This document shows positions 32,339 to 40,518 of a stretch of 41,890 nucleotides of DNA, one piece after another; positions within the stretch are counted from its first letter, which is position 1; the number at the start of each line of letters is the position of its first letter. Made by a program: the position numbers and the translations under genes. The DNA comes from SLRI01 sp964576715. GTDB taxonomy: Bacteria; Pseudomonadota; Alphaproteobacteria; Geminicoccales; Geminicoccaceae. The stretch spans positions 1 to 41,890 of the forward strand of contig CAZNWE010000033.1 of assembly GCA_964576715.1 (NCBI GenBank), in the 5' to 3' direction. The notes under the pieces were generated by a model. The model saw only the letters and a list, made by a program, of their open reading frames with translations. It was not told where the DNA came from and did no database searches.

Positions 32339-33702
32339 GCGACCGTCCGGCCGATATCGATCGGCGCAACTCGGAAAGCTCGTTCGGCGGACGGTTCCGC
32401 CGCTACGCGCAGGTATCCGGCACGGTGGGAGCGGCCGCCGCTCGGTTCGCCGGTCGGCGCATGACCGGCGGTGGCGACAGCCTGGAGCAGGCGAGCGAGC
32501 TGCGCGAGGCGCTCGGTGGCCTGAAGGGTCCGCTGATGAAGGTGGCGCAGATGATGGCCACCATCCCCGAAGCACTGCCGGCCGAGTATGCGGCCGAACT
32601 CGCGCAGCTCCAGTCCAATGCTCCCCCCATGGGCAAGCCCTTCGTTCGCCGCCGCATGGTCGCCGAACTCGGCCCCGACTGGGAGAAGCGCTTCAAGCAT
32701 TTCCCTCTGGAATCGTCGGCTGCGGCTTCATTGGGGCAGGTGCACAAAGCGGTTCTGCACGATGGCCGCACGGTGGCCTGCAAGCTGCAGTATCCGAACA
32801 TCGCCGCTGCCGTCGATGCAGACCTCAACCAGCTCAAGTTCATCTTTGCGATCTACCGTCGCTATGACCGGGCGATCAACCCGGACCGCATCTACGAGGA
32901 GATCTCCGCGCGGCTGCACGAGGAACTCGACTACGCGCACGAGGCCCGTAACATGGGTCTCTACCGCGATATTCTTGCGGCCGAGCCACACATCCATGTG
33001 CCGAAGGTCGTCGCGGAGTTGTCCACGGGCCGTCTGTTGACCATGGAGTGGCTCGAGGGCGAGAAATTTTTGTCGTTCACGGCCTCGGATGCGGAGACCC
33101 GCAACCGCTTGGCACTCAACATGTTCCGCGCTTGGTACGTGCCGTTCTACAATTACGGCGTGATCCATGGCGATCCGCATCTCGGCAACTATACGGTGCG
33201 ACCGGACCTCGACATCAATCTCCTCGACTTCGGCTGCGTCCGCTTGTTTCCGCCGAAATTCGTCAAAGGCGTGATCGATCTCTTCTGGGCGCTGATGCGC
33301 AACGACCGCGACTTGGCGGTCGGGGCCTACGAGAGCTGGGGCTTTTCTGGCCTGACCAACGAGGTGATCGACGTCCTGAACCAGTGGGCGACGTTTCTGT
33401 ACGGCCCGCTGATGGAGGATCGGCCAAGGCTCATCCAGGAGACCAATGCCGGCCGCGAGGGCCGCGAGGTCGCCGGGAAGGTGCACAGGCGGCTCAAGGA
33501 GGTAGGGGGCGTCACCCCGCCGCGCGAGTTCGTCTTCATGGACCGTGCCGCGATCGGCCTCGGCTCGGTCTTCCTGCACCTGAATGCCGAGATCAACTGG
33601 CATCGGATGTTCATGGCTCTGGTCGACGATTTCGACCTGGCCGCACTCGAGCGGCGGCAAGCTGACGTGCTGGCAGCGCACCAGTTGCAGTTGGCGCTGT
33701 GA
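32335..33702 (+). CDS. AarF/ABC1/UbiB-family protein
   Basis: This is an atypical protein-kinase-like ATPase of the UbiB/COQ8 group, linked to ubiquinone synthesis or lipid extraction. The start is TTG 32335 overlapping the pepF stop (TTGA). Family blocks are GPLMKVAQMMATIPEALPAEY (the KxGQ motif, here KVAQ), the Ala-rich loop SSAAASLGQVHKA, ACKLQYP (kinase Lys), HEELDYAHEARN, TMEWLEGEKF, the catalytic-loop IHGDPHLGNY and LLDFGCVR (metal-binding DFG). The length of 455 aa is normal and I see no strong C-terminal membrane helices. The role in ubiquinone synthesis is inferred; COQ9 and ubiG are also nearby. Confidence 0.9.
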   Translation: MSDRPADIDRRNSESSFGGRFRRYAQVSGTVGAAAARFAGRRMTGGGDSLEQASELREALGGLKGPLMKVAQMMATIPEALPAEYAAELAQLQSNAPPMGKPFVRRRMVAELGPDWEKRFKHFPLESSAAASLGQVHKAVLHDGRTVACKLQYPNIAAAVDADLNQLKFIFAIYRRYDRAINPDRIYEEISARLHEELDYAHEARNMGLYRDILAAEPHIHVPKVVAELSTGRLLTMEWLEGEKFLSFTASDAETRNRLALNMFRAWYVPFYNYGVIHGDPHLGNYTVRPDLDINLLDFGCVRLFPPKFVKGVIDLFWALMRNDRDLAVGAYESWGFSGLTNEVIDVLNQWATFLYGPLMEDRPRLIQETNAGREGREVAGKVHRRLKEVGGVTPPREFVFMDRAAIGLGSVFLHLNAEINWHRMFMALVDDFDLAALERRQADVLAAHQLQLAL

Positions 33703-34495
33703 ACGGGGCGAAGCCGGTCAGTTGCACGCCGCATTCGGCTGGAGTAGCTCCTGACAGCCCTGCTGGCGCTGGCCCTCTCGAAGAGTCGCCACGTCGATCC
33801 GCTGACTGAGATGTAGGTCGCTTCGCCAGACCGCCTGCGATTCAGAACATGGCTTGGCATCCAGCCATGGCGGGTTTGGCCCGCCGTCGGACGCGACAGG
33901 CCGATATGCCCGAATCACGTTGTTGCTGGTGGTTGTCAGCATCGCGGCGACGTCTGCTGACCCGCAACACGACCCTCAAGGGCCGCAGGACCGGCGGAAT
34001 ACCCGGCCGATCGATTTAGGGTTGCCGTCGCCCGAGACGCTCGAGTGGGAGTTGTGGAGCCCCGGCCGGATGAACGTCGCACAGCATCAGCGACGTTGTG
34101 TGACTGGCCGTTCAAGAGCTTCGCCAAAACGAGCAACGCCGAGAACCGCAGTCTGGTCTATCGTCGCCGGTGTCTCGAGGCTCCTGGTCGGCAAGCCGCT
34201 CGCCGGCGACGACTGTCTCAATTGGGCTATCGGCGAGTGGAGGAGCCTCGCGAGACCGAAATGCGGGCGTTCAAGACCCCCTTGAGGCGACGAGATCTGG
34301 CTGACCATCACCTACGCTCGCGCCGGATACTCGACCCCGCCAATCAATCAGCCGTCGTGGCGTTTCGCCGGGACGGCGCTCGCCGGCAACAGAACATCCG
34401 ACGCGAACGGCATCACCAAGATGACCATCCGACGAGCGAGGCAAGCCACTCAGCAGCGTCAAATCACCAGCGCATCGCCGCGAGGCAGCGAATGC
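33703..34495. other. Gene-poor stretch, possibly a decayed secreted-protein gene
   Basis: No secure gene is seen in these 793 bases. The plus strand can encode a signal-peptide-like segment (LLLVVVSIAATSADPQ, near 33917-33964) followed by a short polypeptide that stops near 34285. Another plus frame around 34300-34430 reads WLTITYARAGYSTPPINQPSWRFAGTALAG, which looks protein-like. The pieces are in different frames and do not join, as expected of a decayed gene, and I recognise no family. A 74-aa minus-strand frame (33718-33942) has no ribosome-binding site. Confidence 0.3.
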
Positions 34496-34702
34496 TCAAA
34501 CTTCGTCGCGCTCGGCCCGCTTGCGCATCAGCTTGCGATAGCGGCGGATCGCCTCGGCCTTCTCGCGCGCCCGTCGCTCGGACGGCTTCTCGTAGTGCCG
34601 CCGCATCCGCATTTCGCGATAAAGGCCCTCGCGCTGCATCTTCTTCTTGAGTGCGCGCAGCGCCTGATCGACATTGTTGTCGCGAACCTGAACCTCGACG
34701 AT
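34496..34702 (-). CDS. rpsU: 30S ribosomal protein S21, non-canonical start
   Basis: S21 is a small basic protein of the 30S subunit needed for initiation. The frame reads VEVQVRDNNVDQALRALKKK and continues MQREGLYREMRMRRHYEKPSERRAREKAEAI to its TGA at 34496, a full-length S21 of 68 aa. No ATG, GTG, TTG or CTG occurs in frame upstream for more than 80 bases. The only good start signal is AGGAG (34714-34710) 7 bases before an ATC at 34702, so AUC is the likely start codon (GTC at 34705 is at 4-base spacing). It could also be a base error in the sequence. It is divergent from def. Confidence 0.85.
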   Translation of the reverse strand: MVEVQVRDNNVDQALRALKKKMQREGLYREMRMRRHYEKPSERRAREKAEAIRRYRKLMRKRAERDEV

Positions 34703-34714
34703 GACAGCTCTCCT
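34702..34714 (-). promoter_or_regulatory. Ribosome-binding site that points to an AUC start of rpsU
   Basis: On the minus strand AGGAG, seven bases (AGCTGTC), then ATC. The spacing is optimal for ATC and leaves no standard start codon in the S21 frame. A CTG between them is out of frame. Confidence 0.65.
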
Positions 34715-34873
34715 GGGGAAGGCTTGCCCGGCGACGCCACCTGGGCGAAAACCGCGACAATAATAAGGGCTCCCTCTCGCGAGGGCTTACGGGTTGTACG
34801 TCAAGCGCTGGCTTGGAGCAAGTCCCACGTGCATCCGGGCGCTTGGCGGTGGGAACGAGAGGACGAGTCGGTC

Positions 34874-35455
34874 ATGACCCTGCGCAAGATCGCGCGCCTG
34901 GGCCACCCGGTGCTGCTGCGCCCGGCGGCGGCGGTAGCCGACCCCACCGCACCGACGGTCACAGCGCTCATCAGCGACATGCGCGAAACCCTGGCCGACG
35001 CTCGCGGCCTCGGCCTCGCCGCGCCGCAGGTCTACGCTGGTCAGCGGGTCATCCTCGCGCATGTGCCGGACGAGGACGGTGCCGTCGAGCACACGGCCGA
35101 GCCGTTGGTCCTGGTCAACCCGTGCCTGACCGCGCTGGGCGAGTCCGACGCGCTGGCGTTCGAGGGCTGCCTGTCCATCCCCGGCCTGCGCGGACTGGTG
35201 CCGCGCTATGCCGCGGTGGGGCTCAGGGCGTTGGACGCCCAAGGTCGGCCACTCGAACGCGAGGCCGACGGGCTCTTCGCTCGCATCCTGCAACACGAAG
35301 TCGATCACCTCGACGGGGTTCTCTACACCCACCGTCTCCTAAATCCGCGGCATCTCGCGTTCGATGATGAAGTTGCGGCCCTGGCTGCCTATTTAGCGGA
35401 CAAGACAGTAAAAGCCGAAGGTGCCTGGAACGATGACCGAAGCCGCAAACAGTGA
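34874..35455 (+). CDS. def: Peptide deformylase
   Basis: Def removes the formyl group from the N-terminal Met of new proteins. The three motifs are GLGLAAPQV (46-53), EGCLSIPG with metal ligand Cys99, and QHEVDHLDG with His141, Glu142 and His145. The length of 193 aa is slightly long, with a C-terminal tail of about 25 residues. The ATG at 34874 begins the usual MTLRKIARLGHPVL; the open frame upstream to 34421 has no family similarity. Its end overlaps the start of the COQ9 gene by 23 bp. Many proteobacteria pair def with fmt; here no fmt follows. Confidence 0.96.
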   Translation: MTLRKIARLGHPVLLRPAAAVADPTAPTVTALISDMRETLADARGLGLAAPQVYAGQRVILAHVPDEDGAVEHTAEPLVLVNPCLTALGESDALAFEGCLSIPGLRGLVPRYAAVGLRALDAQGRPLEREADGLFARILQHEVDHLDGVLYTHRLLNPRHLAFDDEVAALAAYLADKTVKAEGAWNDDRSRKQ

Positions 35456-36128
35456 TGCCATGGCCGAGCGCGTGGCGCAGAAGGACCGGATCTTGGAGGC
35501 GGCGCTCGTGCATGCGGCATTCGACGGCTGGAGCCGGCGCACCCTGAACCAGGCAGCCGAGGATGCCGACTTCGATCTGGCGACAGCGAGGCGCCTCTTC
35601 CCGCAGGCCGGCGACAGCCTGCTCGCTTGGCTCGGCGACTGGGCCGATCGGCGGATGCTGGCGGCGATCGACCCCGAGAGCTTGGCGCGCCTGCCGGTGC
35701 GCGAGCGGATCGCCAAGCTGGTCCGCACCCGGATCGAGGTGCTCGACGATCACAAGGAGGCCATGCGGCGGGCAGCGCTGATCCGCGGCAACCCGGGCAA
35801 TCTCGGCACCGCTGGCAAGGCACTCTGGCGCACGGTCGACCGGATCTGGGATGCGGCGGGCTTCCCGGCCACGCGGGAGCAGGGTTTCAGCCGCTACAGC
35901 CGCCGCGTCACCCTCGCCACCGTCTTGATCACGACCGTGCTCTACTGGCTCGAGGACATCTCGCCCGACAACGAGGACACCTGGGCCTTCCTCGACCGGC
36001 GGATCGAGGACGTGATGCGTATCGGCCAGGTTCGCGGCCAGATGGAGGGCCTGTTGCGCGACCTGCCCGGTGGTGGCCTGCTGCGCGGCAAAGGCCAGGG
36101 CCGCGGCAGCAGCATCGGATCTCGCTGA
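35433..36128 (+). CDS. COQ9-family ubiquinone biosynthesis protein
   Basis: COQ9 is a lipid-binding protein of TetR-like fold that helps present ubiquinone intermediates to hydroxylases. Visible are the N-terminal helical part (KDRILEAALVHAAFDGWSRRTLNQAAEDADFD) and the conserved C-terminal segment with FSRYSRRVTLATVLITTVLYWLEDISPDNEDTWAFLDRRIEDVMRIGQ, as in alphaproteobacterial COQ9. The length is 231 aa from ATG 35433; a GTG at 35421 is the alternative. It overlaps def by 23 bp. UbiB- and UbiG-like genes lie within 5 kb on either side. Confidence 0.9.
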   Translation: MTEAANSDAMAERVAQKDRILEAALVHAAFDGWSRRTLNQAAEDADFDLATARRLFPQAGDSLLAWLGDWADRRMLAAIDPESLARLPVRERIAKLVRTRIEVLDDHKEAMRRAALIRGNPGNLGTAGKALWRTVDRIWDAAGFPATREQGFSRYSRRVTLATVLITTVLYWLEDISPDNEDTWAFLDRRIEDVMRIGQVRGQMEGLLRDLPGGGLLRGKGQGRGSSIGSR

Positions 36129-36142
36129 CCTGGAGATGCTGC

Positions 36143-39100
36143 CTATTCCCCAACGAGGCGGTGGTCAGCCGCTTCATCCGGGGTGGTCAAGTCGACCGCC
36201 GGGGCCGCCGGGCCCGGGGTCTCGGACGATCGTCGGCGTTCGTCCGCCGCCGCGGCCGAGACGTCACCAATCGGGCCGAAAACCCGTTGCCGGATCAGGG
36301 GCTGGCCATCCAGGGCGTCGGACGCCAGGTTCAACTCGACGATCCAGGCCAGCAGGTCGGCGTAGCCGTCGATCGACCCGAGGCCGTCCGGTCCCGTAAA
36401 GGCTATGCCGTCGCCCGACGGCCGGACGATTCCGCGTTCCGCTTCGAGTGTCGCAACCAACCGGTCGATCGGAAGGCCGCTTCGCTCTGCTGCTGTCGCG
36501 CCGAGCACCCCGTCCGTGACAACCACGTCCAACTGGCCGCCGAGATTGGCCACCAACGACCGCAGACTGGACCCGAAGGTCGAGAGCCGCGCTTCCATCG
36601 AGAGGTGGCCGGTGAGGGCGTCGCCGCGCGCAGCGATGGCTTCGAGGACGGCTTCGGCCGCGATGCTCTCGGCTGCAAGGTCGATCGCCACATCCGCCAG
36701 GCGACGGTCGCTGCGTCCCGTCACCGCCATGGACGCCTCGATCGTCCCACGATCGCTCTCGTAGCGAAAGGCCGGAATGGTCAGGCGCCCATCGCCCCAT
36801 TGCGCCTGCATCTCGATCGGCGGCTGAAGTAAATCGGCTGGCAGCAAGCGCAGGCTGAGCTCGGCGTCTTGCGCCCAGAGCCAATCCCAGCGCAGCGCTT
36901 GCGCCGGCCAGTCGCCGAGCCAGGCCGAGGGCGGGCCAGGCACGAGATCGAGAAGCGGCGTGGCGGCGCGATAGAGGGCCGCAGCGCGGTCACGGTCGAG
37001 CGGACCAAGTCGCAGGGCGAAGCGGTCGAAGTGGTCCAGTGCTGCCGGACCGCGCTCGGCATCGAGCGCCAGCGTCAGGCCGCCGAGGGCGGTTTCGAGC
37101 GCTGCCGATGCCGCCGCACCCTGCTCGAGGTCGAGCACGACGGTGGCGCGAAGCGGCCCGTCGAGCAGTGGCTCGCTCACCGGCACAGCGCCGAGCAGGC
37201 GCACCAGTGCGGCCGCCTCTCGGCCATCGAGCGTGGCCGTGACCCTGCCGGACGGTGCCCTCTGCCACGGGCCGAGCCGCGCTTCGCCTGTTGCGGTGAA
37301 GTGATCGGCATCCAGCGTCGCGGCGATTGCGGCCTCCTCCAGGTCGCCGTCGAGCCGAGCCCGCAGGTTCAAGGGCCCGAGCAGTGCCAAGCCTGGTTCT
37401 GGCGGCTCACCGACGAGCCGCAGTAGCCGCGGCAGGGATGCGATGTCGACTGCGAGGGTCAGGTCGAATGCGCGATCGGCGGCGTCGATGCCGCCGGCGA
37501 CCGTGGCGGCACTGCCGGCCACGTCCGTCAGGCTCGCCCGATCGATGGTGAGGCGGCCGCTCCTGCTGTCGAGTTGCAGGACGAGGCCGCCCAATCGTGT
37601 CGCGTCGAGGCTCGCCCGCTCGACTCTGAGATCAAGGGCCAGGTCGAGGGCGGTGAGCTGGTCGAGCAGGGCCTCGGCGGTCGCCATCGGCGCCGCGACG
37701 TCCACCACATCGTCGACGGCAAGTCGGTCGATCCGCCCGCGCACCGCCAGCTGCGGCAGCCGCTCGTCGTTCCCAGCGCGCCATGCTACACCACCCTCGG
37801 CGTGCAGCGCATCGAGGCGCAGGTCGAGCGCCCGCAGCGCCAAGGCGTCCGGCTCCCAGGTCAGCTCGGTTGCAAGCGAGAGCGTGGTTGAGCGGCGGAC
37901 GGGCTCCGGTGGCGGCAGCAAGGCTGCAACCAGGCTCGCGGGCTGCTGGACGGTGACGTCGAGCCGACCGGTGAGCTTCGGTGACGGATTGTCGCCCAAC
38001 GGGCCGAGCCTGCCGGTGAACGCGAGATCACCCGGTCCCGGCAGACGAGCGCTGGCCTGAGTGACGTCCAGAGCACCGGTGCCGGTCAGGGCGAACTCGA
38101 CCGCAACCTGACGAAACGGCAGCGAGCGCCACTCGAGCACGTCCGTCTCGAAGGTGGCGCGACCAGCAAGGCCAGCCGGCAGCGCCTGTGCCAGTGCCGC
38201 GGGCAACTCCCGCATCCGGGGCATGGTGTCCGGCAGGGTCAGCGCCTCGGCGGCTAGCTCGAAGTGCAGGGTCGGTCCGGCCGCGAACGCGAGATCGGCG
38301 GAGCCGGACAAGGGTTGGCCGTCGACCACGAGTGCACCCTCGTCCAGCCGGAGTGTGGGGACGTCGGCGAAGTCGAGTGCCAGCCTCGCGTCGAGCGATA
38401 CCGGCGTGGTCGGCAGCAGCACCGGCTCCTTGTCGGTCGGCCCGAGTGCGGCGAGGGAACGAGGTGACGGCAGATCGAGCGAAAGCCGACCCTCGATACC
38501 TTGGTTCGTTGCAGGCAGGCGTGCGAGGCCACGAAAAGCGAGGCGGCTCACGGTTGCGTCCTGCGCGACCTCGAGCTGCAGCGCGGTCGGCACCGGCCGG
38601 CCGCGCGGCGCCGCGCCGAACTGCGCCTCGAGATCCAGGGTGGCGTCGCCCGAGGCCGCGGCGAAGCGGCCGGCCAGGTCGAGCCGGCTGCTGCCACTGT
38701 CACCCTCACGATCGAGCACCGCGTCGATCGCCTCGAGCATTGGTTCGCGTTCGGGCAGCGATAGCACGCCGCCGACAATGCGCAGCCGTCGCATTGGCGG
38801 AACGGTGCCGCTCGCTGCCAGTCGATCGGCCCATGCCGACAGCACGGCGGCCGCCTCCTTTTCGATCTGCAGGCTCGGGCGAACGAGCGTGGCCTCGTTG
38901 ACCCCAGAGGCACCGACCAAGAGCGACAAAAGGTCGAGATCGAGATCCAGCCGATCGGCGGTCAACATGAAACCACTCGCGGCCGAGCCGACCGACGGGC
39001 GATACACCGTGAGCAACGGCTGCGGCAGCAGCTTGATGTCGATATCGCCGGCAACGTCCAGCGGCTGGCCGGTGATCGCCAGCACTGCCGCCCCGAGCCG

Positions 39101-39199
39101 ACGCTCCAGCCACTCTTCGTCGACGAGCTTCGGGGCGACCAAGATCGCCGCGACGGTGCCGGCCAAGAGCAGCGCCGCGCCGGCAATCAGGTAGCGCAA
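36143..39199 (-). CDS. AsmA-family protein, large periplasmic protein with N-terminal anchor
   Basis: AsmA-like proteins are long beta-groove proteins anchored in the inner membrane and thought to move phospholipids toward the outer membrane. After one N-terminal membrane helix (RYLIAGAALLLAGTVAAILVAPKLVD) comes the AsmA start block (LAITGQPLDVAGDIDIKLLPQPLLTV). About 950 residues of repetitive beta-rich sequence with many LDL/RLD strands follow. The last part (SMEARLSTFGSSLRSLVANLGGQLDVVVTDGVLGATA) is the conserved AsmA C-terminal domain. The start is uncertain. TTG 39199 places the helix at the N-terminus as in the family, giving about 1018 aa; ATG 39319 would add 40 residues with no clear ribosome-binding site. 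Its stop is 14 bp from the COQ9 stop (convergent). Confidence 0.87.
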   Translation of the reverse strand: MRYLIAGAALLLAGTVAAILVAPKLVDEEWLERRLGAAVLAITGQPLDVAGDIDIKLLPQPLLTVYRPSVGSAASGFMLTADRLDLDLDLLSLLVGASGVNEATLVRPSLQIEKEAAAVLSAWADRLAASGTVPPMRRLRIVGGVLSLPEREPMLEAIDAVLDREGDSGSSRLDLAGRFAAASGDATLDLEAQFGAAPRGRPVPTALQLEVAQDATVSRLAFRGLARLPATNQGIEGRLSLDLPSPRSLAALGPTDKEPVLLPTTPVSLDARLALDFADVPTLRLDEGALVVDGQPLSGSADLAFAAGPTLHFELAAEALTLPDTMPRMRELPAALAQALPAGLAGRATFETDVLEWRSLPFRQVAVEFALTGTGALDVTQASARLPGPGDLAFTGRLGPLGDNPSPKLTGRLDVTVQQPASLVAALLPPPEPVRRSTTLSLATELTWEPDALALRALDLRLDALHAEGGVAWRAGNDERLPQLAVRGRIDRLAVDDVVDVAAPMATAEALLDQLTALDLALDLRVERASLDATRLGGLVLQLDSRSGRLTIDRASLTDVAGSAATVAGGIDAADRAFDLTLAVDIASLPRLLRLVGEPPEPGLALLGPLNLRARLDGDLEEAAIAATLDADHFTATGEARLGPWQRAPSGRVTATLDGREAAALVRLLGAVPVSEPLLDGPLRATVVLDLEQGAAASAALETALGGLTLALDAERGPAALDHFDRFALRLGPLDRDRAAALYRAATPLLDLVPGPPSAWLGDWPAQALRWDWLWAQDAELSLRLLPADLLQPPIEMQAQWGDGRLTIPAFRYESDRGTIEASMAVTGRSDRRLADVAIDLAAESIAAEAVLEAIAARGDALTGHLSMEARLSTFGSSLRSLVANLGGQLDVVVTDGVLGATAAERSGLPIDRLVATLEAERGIVRPSGDGIAFTGPDGLGSIDGYADLLAWIVELNLASDALDGQPLIRQRVFGPIGDVSAAAADERRRSSETPGPAAPAVDLTTPDEAADHRLVGE

Positions 39200-39633
39200 T
39201 GTCGAACCATGAACCTCGGGCCGGCCCGCCGACCGGCGCTGGCGAACGTGCGGAGTAGCATGGGTCAGCAATAGAAGTGCCCTGCCGCCATCGCAAGCCT
39301 CGCCACGGCGCACCGGCATATCCAGTGTGCGCGGCGGCGTCGGCATCGGCGAGTGGATCGCCACGCAGGTCGCGCAAAACGCCGACAACGTGGCAATGGC
39401 CGGCCGCGAGCACACCCGCGACGAAGCGGCTCAGCGCATGGCCGCAACCGCCGTGGCTATCAGACGGCCGAGGTCGGTGACCGTGCCGTCGCCGCCGCGG
39501 CCCACGCTACCGACCGCTTGGGGTCACCGCAAAGAGCACGGCTGCGGCCGCTGTGCTCAACCATATCGACGTGGTCGTCGAGGGTGCCGGGATTGTGACG
39601 GCAAAGCCCATTCAGGGGACCGTCGGGCAGGTG
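39200..39633. other. Intergenic stretch, nothing identified
   Basis: These 434 bases between the AsmA start and the ubiG stop hold several overlapping short frames on both strands, none with a ribosome-binding site, domain or plausible codon pattern. Part of it could be the true N-terminal extension of the AsmA gene if ATG 39319 is used. No terminator-like hairpin with a T run was found. Confidence 0.4.
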
Positions 39634-40350
39634 TCACACGCGGCGCGCGTGGCCGAGATAGAGGATCGCCCGGCTCGGCACCCGGCCGAAGGTGAAGTCC
39701 AGGTTGCGGTCGAGACCGCGCGGGCCGAGGCCCACCATCTCGCCGACCGTAAAACCTCGACGGTTGAGTAGTGTTGCCAGCTCGGCCGGGCGGATGAAGG
39801 CTTGCGGCTGGTGCGTGCCAGCCGGCATGAGACGCAACACCCGTTCGGCAAGCGTGACGACCGCCAATGCGGCGAGCGGCGTGCGGTTGATCGTGTCGAA
39901 GAGAAACAGCCCGCCAGGCTGCAGCACCCGGCCGATTTCGGCGATCACGGCGTCCAAGTCCCGCACGTGCTCGAGAACGTCGACGCAGACCACGGTGTCG
40001 AAAGAGGCGCGCGGAAAGGGCAGGTGCTCGCCCATGGCCACCAGGTAGTCGATGCCCGAACCGGTGCCGCGGCTTCGCGTCCTGGCGGCGGCCACGGCGC
40101 GGCTCGCCGGGTCGATGCCGGTGACCGACGCACCGCGCGCCGCCATGGCTTCCGCCATGAACCCACCGGCGCAACCCAGATCGAGAACGCGCCGGCCGCG
40201 CCATTTGCCGATCACGGGATCGAACGCTGCGAGCCTGGCCGGAACGAGGTTGTGCAAGGTTCTGACCCAGCGCCGCTTGCCCGACCACCAATCGGCGGCG
40301 GCCGCGTCGTACAAAGCGAAGTCGGAATGGGTGCGGGCGTTGGTCGCCAT
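39634..40350 (-). CDS. ubiG: Ubiquinone biosynthesis O-methyltransferase, UbiG-like
   Basis: UbiG adds methyl groups from S-adenosylmethionine to two hydroxyls of the ubiquinone ring. The class I methyltransferase motifs are RVLDLGCAGGFMAEAMAARG (motif I), VTGIDPAS, VVCVDVLEHVRDLDAVIAEIGRVLQPGGLFLFDTINRT (motifs II/III). The C-terminal HQPQAFIRPAELATLLNRRGF and the N-terminal FALYDAAAADWW (FDDLA..WWD-type) are typical of UbiG. The length of 238 aa is normal. A related SAM methyltransferase of another pathway is possible but less likely. It is divergent from mmsA across a 168-bp gap. Confidence 0.88.
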   Translation of the reverse strand: MATNARTHSDFALYDAAAADWWSGKRRWVRTLHNLVPARLAAFDPVIGKWRGRRVLDLGCAGGFMAEAMAARGASVTGIDPASRAVAAARTRSRGTGSGIDYLVAMGEHLPFPRASFDTVVCVDVLEHVRDLDAVIAEIGRVLQPGGLFLFDTINRTPLAALAVVTLAERVLRLMPAGTHQPQAFIRPAELATLLNRRGFTVGEMVGLGPRGLDRNLDFTFGRVPSRAILYLGHARRV

Positions 40351-40518
40351 GAGGCTCAGCTTTCATGTTGTCGATCGGACGGGCTGTCGGGATTACGTTT
40401 CTGGCGGGCGATCGGTTCGCCGCGATGCCGATGCAGTGGCGTTCTCGACTGTACGCCCAGAGTGCCAAGCGCTAGGGGAAACGGCAGCAGGACGAGCAAC
40501 GACAGGCAGGAGAGGGCG

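Noticed and set aside
33718..33942. 74-aa minus-strand frame after ubiB
   Set aside because: No ribosome-binding site, no recognised domain, and it overlaps a competing plus-strand frame; not enough to call a gene.
40351..40518. Sigma-54-like TTGGCAC motif in the ubiG-mmsA gap
   Set aside because: The -24-like TGGCAC is present on the minus strand, but the -12 element does not match TTGCA at the required spacing.
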